From contig NZ_JADYTY010000024.1 in NCBI RefSeq assembly GCF_021531495.1, positions 1-34,160 on the forward strand: DNA of 34,160 nt. Reading direction: 5' to 3'. Both the position numbers and the translations under genes were made by a program. The notes beneath the pieces are model-generated. The model was not told the origin of the DNA. It made no database searches and saw only the letters and a program-made list of their open reading frames with translations. The stretch's first letter is position 1. Each line of letters opens with the position of its first letter. Origin of the DNA: Anaerovibrio lipolyticus. GTDB lineage: Bacteria > Bacillota > Negativicutes > Selenomonadales > Selenomonadaceae. Of the stretch, positions 18,021-23,859 are shown piece by piece.

Positions 18021-18893
18021 ATGATGAAAAAAATAGTGTTGGTGTATAATCCAGTATCTGGCAAGGCTAAATTTAAAAGCAATCTAGATAGCATTATTGA
18101 AAAGCTGCAGTCCAGAGGCTGTATGGTGATTCCATATCGTACTACCCCGGAGAATGCAGATTTGGCAGAGTTTATCCGAGAGGCTGATCCTGAGGGGATT
18201 ATTGCTGCTGGAGGAGATGGCACAGTTCATGAGATTGTGAATCTGGTAATGAAGGAACAGCTGAAGCTGCCAGTGGGAATTATTGGCAGTGGTACATCTA
18301 ATGATTTTGCTACCTATATGCGGTTGGATACAGAGGATTATTTTGATAGGATAGCTCAGGGCAAAACCATGCCTGTGGATTTGGGCAAGGTGGGAGAGAA
18401 ATATTTCATTAATGTGGTAAGTGCTGGGATGGTTACTTCCATTGCCCATGAGGTTGATACCCGCTTGAAAAATACCTTCGGTAAGCTGGCTTATTATGTG
18501 CAAGGGCTGAAAACCCTGCCCCAGTTTAAGGCACTGGATATGGTTATCAAGGCAGATGGAGAGGAAATTCACGAAAAGGCATTCTTGTTTTTGATCGTAA
18601 ATAGCAGTGTAGTAGCCAGCTTTAAGAATGCTGTAACACAGGCCAGTGTGCAGGATGGCAAGCTGGATTTGCTTTTGATGAAGCAGTGTAATATTGCAGA
18701 GCTTATGACCATTACGGCGGAGCTTTTGGCTGGTAAGGATGTAACAGGCCGCAAGGAGGTTATTTACCGTCAGGCTTCCACCTACGAGGTAAGCTGTGAC
18801 ACAGAGCTGGTTAGTGATTTGGACGGAGAAATAGGTCCAGAACTGCCTTTGAAAATCGAAACCGTCCCTCAGGCTATTGAGCTGTTTTATTAA
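18021..18893 (+). CDS. Diacylglycerol kinase-like lipid kinase (YegS/BmrU family)
   Basis: A 290-aa cytoplasmic or membrane-associated lipid kinase. Family motifs are clear: the N-terminal VYNPVSGKAK nucleotide-binding start, GGDGTVHE (64-71) and GSGTSNDFA (89-97). Members phosphorylate diacylglycerol or related lipids with ATP and recycle lipids from envelope synthesis. ATG 18021 follows AGAAGGGGA at about 8 nt; an in-frame ATG at 18024 is also possible. It follows the flippase gene closely. The stop codon is directly followed by a truncated Rpn fragment in another frame, with no terminator between, which marks an insertion or deletion junction at the very end of the gene. The C-terminus (PQAIELFY) looks complete. 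Confidence 0.92.
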   Translation: MMKKIVLVYNPVSGKAKFKSNLDSIIEKLQSRGCMVIPYRTTPENADLAEFIREADPEGIIAAGGDGTVHEIVNLVMKEQLKLPVGIIGSGTSNDFATYMRLDTEDYFDRIAQGKTMPVDLGKVGEKYFINVVSAGMVTSIAHEVDTRLKNTFGKLAYYVQGLKTLPQFKALDMVIKADGEEIHEKAFLFLIVNSSVVASFKNAVTQASVQDGKLDLLLMKQCNIAELMTITAELLAGKDVTGRKEVIYRQASTYEVSCDTELVSDLDGEIGPELPLKIETVPQAIELFY

Positions 18894-19560
18894 CACGATA
18901 GGCAATGATGGTTCAGCCTATCGCGATGAAATGAATCAGGATGAGCTTCAAACATGTCAGATTACAGGGCAGAAGCGCAGAGTCAAGAATAAGCGTTATC
19001 CTATCATAACCTTGGTTTTGTATTTTGGCAAAACACCCTGGAAAAAGCCACTCTGTTTGTATGATGCGTTGGATATTCCTCCCCGATTGAGGGCATTTGT
19101 TAGTGATTACAAAATCAATGTAATAGATGTGCCTAGATTAACCTACAAGCAGGTAGGAAAATTTGTTAGTGATTTTAGAATCATCGCTGATTATTTTGTA
19201 CAGATTTGTAATAAGAAAGAATATCAACCTAATAAACAAAAAATTCGTCATGCAGACGGATTGTTGAAGCTGATGTCAGTATTGACCAATGATAAGCGTT
19301 ATATGGAAGTATATTCTACAGACTTAGATAAAATGGAGGGATTGGATATGTGTGAGGTATTGGATAGAGTCGAATCCCGAGGCGAATCCCGGGGTAGGGA
19401 AATTGGCAAAGAAATTGGAAAGAAATACGGAATTGAGACGATTAATAAGCTCTATGCCTTGCTTTTAGCCAAGGGACTAAATGATGATGTAACCAAGGCT
19501 ATTCGCGACAAAACTTACTGTGATTATTTGCTGAATAAATATCGCTCTGCACTGGTGTAG
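18894..19560 (+). pseudogene. 5'-truncated Rpn-family nuclease/transposase fragment
   Basis: Homologous to the protein encoded at 158-1084 from about residue 94 onward: IGNDGSAYRDEMNQDE against IGYDGSSYRDEMNNDE, then shared YFGKTPWKKPLCLYD, DYKIN and IDVPRL stretches and a C-terminal ESRGESRGREIG repeat. The first 93 residues, including the ENQ core motif, are missing. Homology starts immediately after the lipid kinase stop codon. The frame is open back to TTG 18877 inside the kinase gene, but no ribosome site supports that start; ATG 18931 is possible for a shorter peptide. With the catalytic core gone it is most likely inactive. The reading frame is otherwise intact to 19560, so the truncation may be recent. 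Confidence 0.8.
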
Positions 19561-19566
19561 AATTTT

Positions 19567-19596
19567 GAGCTGTTCCTTAGGGAGCAGCTCTTTTTT
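19567..19596 (+). terminator. Terminator after the flippase-kinase-Rpn fragment unit
   Basis: 10-bp stem GAGCTGTTCC (19567-19576) / GGAGCAGCTC (19581-19590) with one G-U pair, then six Ts. Confidence 0.85.
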
Positions 19597-19623
19597 GGTG
19601 CCTAGGTTCAGTTTTTGCAAACT

Positions 19624-19651
19624 AAAAGAACGACTCTGGGGGAGCCGTTCT
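19624..19651 (-). terminator. Probable minus-strand terminator of the isomerase gene
   Basis: 10-bp stem AGAACGACTC (19627-19636) / GAGCCGTTCT (19642-19651) with one A-C mismatch. Four Ts follow on the minus strand only. It lies 67 nt past the isomerase stop. Confidence 0.6.
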
Positions 19652-19717
19652 CTTAGCTTACAGTATAAGGGAAAATGGTAGTTATAACGCAAGGGTTATA
19701 ACGAGGGGAAGATTTAT

Positions 19718-21211
19718 TTAATCAACAAAAGGGTTTTCAGAAGCATAAAGCATACCCTTTGGCTGGTTGAATGCAATATCCTCTACGCCTAACTGGCGGA
19801 GAACATCAAAGATTACCTTGCCATAGTGACCAAAGGCTACAGCACCATGATGTGGATAGCGTTTCTCAATCAATACATGACGGTAGAAACGGCCCATCTC
19901 TGGGATAGCGAATACGCCAATGCCACCAAAGGATCCAGTAGCAACAGGCAGTACCTCACCCTCGGCAATATAAGCACGAAGTTTGCCATCAGCAGTGCTC
20001 TGGAGACGATAGAAGGTAATTTCACCTGCATCTATATCGCCCTCCAGGGTGCCACGGGTAATATCAGGAGTACCGCCATTTTCCAGCAGACGGTTCTGAA
20101 TCAGCTGATACTTTACGCCACCTTTCTTCAGCTTGCACAGAGGAGTGTTGCCACAGTGGAAGCCCATGAAGGTGTCTTCAACGGTGTAGTTTTTGATACC
20201 CTTGATATGCTTTTCAAACATATCCTTTGGTACGGAATTGTTGATATCCAGCAGGGTAACAGTGTCACCGGAAATGCAGATGCCCATGTATTCAGAAAGC
20301 GCACCATAGATATCTACCTCACAGGCAACAGGAATGCCTCTGGAAACGAGACGGCTATTTACATAGCAAGGCTCAAAGCCGAACTGGCTTGGGAAGGCTG
20401 GCCAGCACTTATTAGCAAAGGCTACATATTTGCGGGCACCTTTGTGAGCTTCCATCCAATCCAGGAGAGTCAGTTCATACTGAGCCATACGTGGCAATAA
20501 ATCTGGGTAAGGGTTGCCCTCAGTGCCAAGCTCCTTGGCCATGTCCTCTACAATATCCTTGATACGTGGATCATCCTGATGTTCTTTGTAGGAAACCAGT
20601 AAATCCAGCTCGGAGTTTTCCTCAATTTCTACCCCAATGTCATAAAGGGGTGCAATAGGAGCATTGCAGGCGAAGAAATCCTGTGGACGAGGGCCAAAGG
20701 TGATGATTTTGAGGCCCTGCAGACCTAGCAAAGTACGTGCTACCGGCTGAAATTCAGCAATCATGTCGGCAATTTCGTCAGCGGTGCCAACAGGATATTC
20801 TGGAATAAATGCCTTGAGATGTCTAAGGCCTAGATTGTAGGAGCAGTTCAACACGCCACAATAAGCATCGCCACGGCCGTTAATCAGGTTTTTGCCGGTT
20901 TCCTCAGCGGCAGCTACATACATAACAGGGCCGTCAAATTCTTTAGCCACCAGAGTTTCTGGAGTTTCTGGGCCAAAGTTTCCCAAGAATACTACTAGAG
21001 CGTTGCAGCCAGCATCCTTGGCTTCTTTTACAGCCTCCAGCATGTCGCATTCATTTTCAATGGTCTTTTTTACTTCGTACAAATCACCATATTTTTTACT
21101 GTAGCTTTCTACAATGGCCTTGCGACGGTTTTCAGAAAGGGAAATAATAAAGCAGTCACGGCTTACAGAAATAATACCGCATTTTACATTTGGAATGTTG
21201 GTAATAGACAT
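19718..21211 (-). CDS. L-fucose/L-arabinose isomerase-family protein
   Basis: A 497-aa cytoplasmic protein of the fucose/arabinose isomerase superfamily, which interconverts aldoses and ketoses with a divalent metal. Conserved stretches include ALVVFLGNFGPETPE, CEVDIYGALSEYMG (metal-binding glutamate region), TLLDINNSVPKD (metal-binding aspartate region) and MGFHCGNTPLCKL (histidine region). ATG 21211 is preceded by AAAGGAGAG on the minus strand; the longer reading from 21286 would begin inside the operator palindrome. It is a single gene with its own consensus promoter and operator. No kinase or aldolase of a fucose or arabinose pathway is adjacent, so the actual sugar cannot be assigned. 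Confidence 0.88.
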   Translation of the reverse strand: MSITNIPNVKCGIISVSRDCFIISLSENRRKAIVESYSKKYGDLYEVKKTIENECDMLEAVKEAKDAGCNALVVFLGNFGPETPETLVAKEFDGPVMYVAAAEETGKNLINGRGDAYCGVLNCSYNLGLRHLKAFIPEYPVGTADEIADMIAEFQPVARTLLGLQGLKIITFGPRPQDFFACNAPIAPLYDIGVEIEENSELDLLVSYKEHQDDPRIKDIVEDMAKELGTEGNPYPDLLPRMAQYELTLLDWMEAHKGARKYVAFANKCWPAFPSQFGFEPCYVNSRLVSRGIPVACEVDIYGALSEYMGICISGDTVTLLDINNSVPKDMFEKHIKGIKNYTVEDTFMGFHCGNTPLCKLKKGGVKYQLIQNRLLENGGTPDITRGTLEGDIDAGEITFYRLQSTADGKLRAYIAEGEVLPVATGSFGGIGVFAIPEMGRFYRHVLIEKRYPHHGAVAFGHYGKVIFDVLRQLGVEDIAFNQPKGMLYASENPFVD

Positions 21212-21267
21212 GATGAACTCTCCTTTTTTGATACACAATTTGCACCTACACCCCAGTAGGTCTTTGT

Positions 21268-21330
21268 GTTGCGTGTTCACGTGCACGCAACTGATGGATT
21301 TAGAATAGCACAGCTGTGAGTGGTTGTCAA
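21268..21330 (-). promoter_or_regulatory. Isomerase promoter with operator palindromes
   Basis: On the minus strand: -35 TTGACA (21325-21330), 17-nt spacer, -10 TATTCT (21302-21307). A 10-bp palindrome CACAGCTGTG (21309-21318) lies inside the spacer. A second inverted repeat, arms GTTGCGTG (21268-21275) and CACGCAAC (21284-21291), lies just after the expected transcription start. Both positions fit tight repression by a sugar-responsive repressor, which is not encoded nearby. Confidence 0.75.
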
Positions 21331-21340
21331 TATTATTTTT

Positions 21341-21360
21341 GCAAATTCTGATTTGCCGAA
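21341..21360 (-). repeat. Boundary motif, inverted copy
   Basis: GCAAATTCTGATTTG (21341-21355) is the exact reverse complement of CAAATCAGAATTTGC at 22646-22660. The two bound a 1.3-kb patch with little coding. The extended 17-nt form, reading TTCGGCAAATCAGAATT on the minus strand, also matches 1466-1482. Confidence 0.65.
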
Positions 21361-21373
21361 TTGCCTATCTACT

Positions 21374-21465
21374 CAAATATTGTAACTGAAAGTCGTTATG
21401 TCAGTGGATTCTCGAAATACAGCCTGCGGTCATAACGACTTTTGCTCTGTCCGACTTAATGGCCC
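21374..21465 (+). repeat. Hairpin repeat, copy C (best preserved)
   Basis: Full copy of the repeat at 1-83 (inverted) and 1333-1418. Hairpin arms GTCGTTATG (21392-21400) and CATAACGAC (21431-21439) are perfect. The tail TTTTGCTCTGTCCGACTTAA follows. Confidence 0.88.
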
Positions 21466-22040
21466 TATCTGATGGTTTATCCTTACGCAGTAATACCGCT
21501 TGTCGCTGAGCCAATTCACAGAGGCCGTAATGATAGAGAGTGCCACCGGGCCACTTTTGCTACGCAAAAGCAGGAGTCTCCCGACGCAAAAGTGTCATGC
21601 CCCTCCGGCTGTTGTCGAATCATCAAGGCTTATCGGTATTGCCAATCTTCGATAATTCTGCTACCTTCGTAAAAAATCGGTCATTTCAAACAGTGCCAAA
21701 GCAGGAAGTTGCGATGAATACACAAAGTAGAAGGCATGACATATACCCTTAACAGGTATATCGATGTGCCTCGCTTCTTAACGAATTTAAGCCATGAAAA
21801 GGTGAACATCGTGAAGCTTTTCATGTGATTAAATGAGTTTAGCAGCGTGAGGCACATCAATATAGCGCGAGCGTGCCTGTAAGGGTATATGCCATGCCTA
21901 CAGAAAGTGTATAAATAAATTGCCTCATGAGAGCTTTAGTACCGCTAGGCGAGAAAAGTAGCGAGAGCGTGCCTGTAAGGGTATATGCCATGCCTCAGTA
22001 AAGAGTATATGTATGCCATTATGCAAATAAGTCGTTGGCT
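21466..22040 (+). ncRNA. Non-coding patch with nested stems; candidate structured RNA
   Basis: No credible gene is present. A nested structure is visible. Stem P1 pairs 21733-21756 with 21876-21898 (about 22 bp, one mismatch, one bulge). Stem P2 pairs GATGTGCCTC (21763-21772) with GAGGCACATC (21849-21858). Stem P3 pairs CATGAAAAG (21793-21801) with CTTTTCATG (21817-21825). The 3' strand of P1 lies in a 36-nt block (21864-21899) repeated with one change at 21960-21995. The 5' strand of P1 can instead form a local hairpin ATATACC/GGTATAT (21741-21761). At 21552-21594, CACTTTTGC can pair with either of two downstream partners. Strand and RNA status are unproven; it could also be a folded DNA element. 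Confidence 0.45.
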
Positions 22041-22057
22041 CTACAAATCAGAACTTG
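22041..22057 (+). repeat. Left direct repeat CTACAAATCAGAACTTG
   Basis: Matches 22643-22659 at 16 of 17 positions in the same orientation. The pair flanks the convergent-promoter module. It overlaps the -35 box at 22055. Confidence 0.6.
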
Positions 22058-22083
22058 ACTAAGATGTTTATGTGAGCTAAAAT
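22055..22083 (+). promoter_or_regulatory. Strong promoter of the short plus-strand RNA
   Basis: TTGACT (22055-22060), 17-nt spacer, TAAAAT (22078-22083). It points toward the terminator at 22201-22228, giving a transcript of about 140 nt. Confidence 0.7.
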
Positions 22084-22089
22084 GAGGGT

Positions 22090-22229
22090 ATAAAAAAAGA
22101 GCGAACCACAATGATGGTCGCCACTACATGTTTTTAGGTTTACTAAAATTCGACCGTCAAACAGTGCTGGTAACACTGATGGTCACAACATCTTACGAGG
22201 AAGCTGTCCCGGCAAGGACAGCTTTTTTC
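22090..22229 (+). ncRNA. Candidate short RNA, possible antitoxin
   Basis: Predicted from a consensus promoter and a strong terminator. It contains a hairpin CAGTG/CACTG inside GACC/GGTC (about 22163 to 22185) and the block AATGATGGTCGCC near its 5' end, which also occurs near the 5' end of the opposing transcript. The only possible peptide is 8 aa (MMVATTCF). Its 3' end faces the 3' end of the opposing minus-strand transcript, as in convergent type I toxin-antitoxin pairs such as txpA/ratA. Confidence 0.5.
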
Positions 22230-22244
22230 GTTTTTATAAGATGT
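22186..22244 (+). terminator. Strong terminator nested in an outer stem
   Basis: 9-bp perfect stem AAGCTGTCC (22201-22209) / GGACAGCTT (22216-22224), six Ts. An outer pair ACATCTTA (about 22186-22193) / TAAGATGT (about 22237-22244) encloses it, so a transcript reading through from either side would fold a longer structure. Confidence 0.85.
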
Positions 22245-22266
22245 CGGTCGATATGCGACAATTACA

Positions 22267-22446
22267 CTAATTTAGTAAAATCAGCGACAGTTCGCCTGTA
22301 ATTGTCAGTCGCAGTAATATTGCCATTACCATGATTACTACAAGAGCAACCAATGGTATAAGGGCGTATATTGCTACAGCTAATGCCGTATCACAGGCGC
22401 TTCCCTTTTCTGGGAACACTATTATCGAAACCTCTACAGATAACAT
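22267..22446 (-). CDS. Small hydrophobic peptide, candidate type I toxin
   Basis: A 59-aa ORF with a central membrane segment (about residues 21-46, ALAVAIYALIPLVALVVIMV followed by MAILLRL) and a short tail. It has a perfect promoter 140 nt upstream (22586-22614). The ATG at 22446 is 15 nt from the nearest ribosome-like site (GGGAG). That site is better placed for an overlapping ORF in another frame that starts 7 nt earlier (20 aa, MKNVICRGFDNSVPRKGKRL), so translation may be coupled or regulated. I recognise no exact family. Size, hydrophobicity and the facing short RNA resemble TxpA/BsrG/Fst-type toxins, but the sequence lacks their usual charged tail. Coding status is uncertain. Confidence 0.4.
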   Translation of the reverse strand: MLSVEVSIIVFPEKGSACDTALAVAIYALIPLVALVVIMVMAILLRLTITGELSLILLN

Positions 22447-22559
22447 TTTTCATGCTATCATCTCCCTGTAAACAAAACTGCTAGGCAGAACATTTACTTA
22501 TTTGCAGGGCGACCATCATTTGTATCATTGATAACAGTATTTTCATACTGCGTCCGCTC

Positions 22560-22614
22560 TGTGGGCATAATCCCACAATATATGAATTATAACAAATGTT
22601 TTGCTTGTAGTCAA
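22560..22614 (-). promoter_or_regulatory. Consensus promoter and 5' hairpin of the small-peptide transcript
   Basis: On the minus strand: TTGACT (22609-22614), 17 nt, TATAAT (22586-22591). The expected 5' end is followed directly by TGTGGG-ATTATG-CCCACA (22560-22577), a stable hairpin, and then by AGTAT/ATACT. Stable 5' stems are common on type I toxin mRNAs. Confidence 0.75.
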
Positions 22615-22642
22615 AACTATATTTTATAAAAATTACTTAACC

Positions 22643-22660
22643 CTACAAATCAGAATTTGC
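22643..22660 (+). repeat. Right direct repeat CTACAAATCAGAATTTGC
   Basis: Direct repeat of 22041-22057 and, over 15 nt, the perfect inverse of 21341-21355. Confidence 0.6.
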
Positions 22661-22664
22661 ACAC

Positions 22665-22695
22665 AAAAAAGGACCGCCTAACGCAGACAGTCCCT
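22665..22695 (-). terminator. Terminator of the 110-aa gene
   Basis: On the minus strand an 8-bp stem AGGGACTG/CGGTCCTT with two G-U pairs is followed by six Ts. Confidence 0.65.
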
Positions 22696-22737
22696 ATCAT
22701 CAAATTTTGCTCAGCCAATCGCATACACATAAAAAGC

Positions 22738-23070
22738 TTACAACAGCTCCTTATGGTCAAGAATAGCTTTACCTGCCGTACAAGCCTCGCAGAAGCAGGT
22801 ATCTCCCCCATTGGCCTTAACCTCTTTTGCTTTCTGAAGAAGCTGTTCAGCAACCTCTGGCCCAAAGAATTTCTTGGCATCCTCAGAACCAAAGAAAGGC
22901 AATACCTCATCAATGCTCTGCACATCGGCCTTCAGTTCATTCACCAATGCTGCCACAGTTTCCGGATTCTGAGCTGCCAGATACGCCTCAGCCTTTTCCT
23001 TCAATCCCGCGTAACAGCTAGGAGCTGCAATCAAATTTTTTACCTGCTGTATAATATCTGCCTTAGTCAT
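22738..23070 (-). CDS. Small conserved cysteine-containing protein
   Basis: A 110-aa cytoplasmic protein. Similar short proteins in Firmicutes are sometimes labelled 'Hsp90' in databases, a name the sequence does not support: there is no GHKL ATPase motif. It is mostly helical and acidic, with C19 in IAAPSCY and a C-terminal cluster TCFCEACTAGKAILD (C92, C94, C97) that could bind a metal or act in redox chemistry. The ATG is preceded by GAGGAGG on the minus strand. Its promoter carries a palindrome over the -10 box, and an Rrf2-family regulator gene lies just upstream in the same orientation. Regulation by that sensor is therefore likely. The function is unknown. Confidence 0.8.
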   Translation of the reverse strand: MTKADIIQQVKNLIAAPSCYAGLKEKAEAYLAAQNPETVAALVNELKADVQSIDEVLPFFGSEDAKKFFGPEVAEQLLQKAKEVKANGGDTCFCEACTAGKAILDHKELL

Positions 23071-23126
23071 AATAATATGTCCTCCTCTGCAAAATCTTAC
23101 TACAATTTGTTGTAACTATTATTATT

Positions 23127-23164
23127 ACAATTAAAATTGTAGCACCACTCAATTGCAATGTCAA
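23127..23164 (-). promoter_or_regulatory. Promoter of the 110-aa gene with operator over the -10
   Basis: On the minus strand: TTGACA (23159-23164), 17 nt, TACAAT (23136-23141). The palindrome ACAATT-AA-AATTGT (23127-23140) covers the -10 box, and wider arms CTACAATTT/AAATTGTAG surround it. This is a repressor layout. Confidence 0.7.
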
Positions 23165-23200
23165 CAGTTACAACTAAAAATAATATTTAACTAGCAAAAA

Positions 23201-23641
23201 TTATTTCCCCTGTATATTAATACACTTAGTAATCTCTCCCTGTACATCGGCCATGGAAATAGAAGCCAGCTCCCTTTCCATAGCTCGTTGAACCTGCTCT
23301 AACTTATCATCCAATACATTGTGTATATTACGGCCAATAGGACATTTTTCGTTAGGATTTTCGTGAAAATGAAAGAGTTCCCCTCTCTCTACACATTCTA
23401 CCGCTTTATAAATATCCAAGAAGCTAATCTCCTCTGGTGGCTTGGCTAGGAATGCTCCACCGGTGCCTCTAACCACCTCTACCAAGCCAACATTTTTCAG
23501 CTGCCCCAGGATTTTACGCACAATCACCGGATTTGTATTGGTACTGCTAGCCAAAAAATTACTTGTTACCTTCGTATCCTTTATAACGGCAATGCAGGTC
23601 AATATATGCACTGCCAAAGTAAATCTACTAGATATCTGCAT
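23201..23641 (-). CDS. Rrf2-family transcriptional regulator
   Basis: A 146-aa winged-helix regulator. MQISSRFTLAVHILTCIAVIKD opens the Rrf2 DNA-binding domain, and NTNPVIVRKILGQLKNVGLVEVVRGTGGAFLAKPPEEISFLDIYKAVE is its diagnostic recognition and wing region. Only one cysteine (NEKCPIG) lies in the usual cluster position, with another near the C-terminus (TKCINIQ). A classical three-cysteine iron-sulfur cluster, as in IscR or NsrR, is therefore unlikely; a thiol sensor of the YwnA/CymR type fits better. ATG 23641 follows AGGAAAGGTGG; the longer reading from 23680 would include that site. The neighbouring 110-aa gene is the probable target. Confidence 0.88.
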   Translation of the reverse strand: MQISSRFTLAVHILTCIAVIKDTKVTSNFLASSTNTNPVIVRKILGQLKNVGLVEVVRGTGGAFLAKPPEEISFLDIYKAVECVERGELFHFHENPNEKCPIGRNIHNVLDDKLEQVQRAMERELASISMADVQGEITKCINIQGK

Positions 23642-23726
23642 TTTCTGCCACCTTTCCTCTCTCACAATAATCATTTTCACCTACATTATATCATATACGG
23701 ATTACAAATATATTAGCTATTTTTCT

Positions 23727-23742
23727 TGTTTCACGTGGAACA
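23727..23742 (+). other. parS: parS centromere site
   Basis: TGTTTCACGTGGAACA matches the bacterial parS consensus TGTTNCACGTGNAACA at every position. It lies 118 nt before parA. ParB binds it to form the segregation complex, which usually places a locus near the replication origin. Confidence 0.95.
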
Positions 23743-23859
23743 TTTTCACAAAGAAAATCGTGATTTTTACAATAAAATATCGAAAAATTCAGCTATTAAT
23801 GATACAATAGAAAAGAAAATCCGTAAAAATCCTATTCATAAAAGAAAGTGGTGAATATA

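Noticed and set aside
21268-21291. Possible second parS site (contains TTCACGTGCAC)
   Set aside because: Only the CACGTG core matches; the flanks differ from the parS consensus, and the position just after an isomerase promoter fits an operator.
21472-21752. Two short overlapping plus-strand ORFs (66 and 70 aa)
   Set aside because: They lie in the hairpin-rich patch, lack convincing ribosome sites and show no recognisable protein features. The stems explain the sequence better.
21864-21995. CRISPR array
   Set aside because: Only two copies of a 36-nt unit, 96 bp apart from start to start, with no spacer regularity and no cas genes; the units are pairing strands of a stem.
21466-22040. Group II intron, tmRNA or RNase P RNA
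   Set aside because: No domain V-like hairpin, no tag-peptide reading frame and no conserved RNase P core motifs could be found by eye.
22738-23070. Hsp90 chaperone
   Set aside because: The name may be attached to similar proteins, but 110 residues without an ATPase motif cannot be Hsp90.
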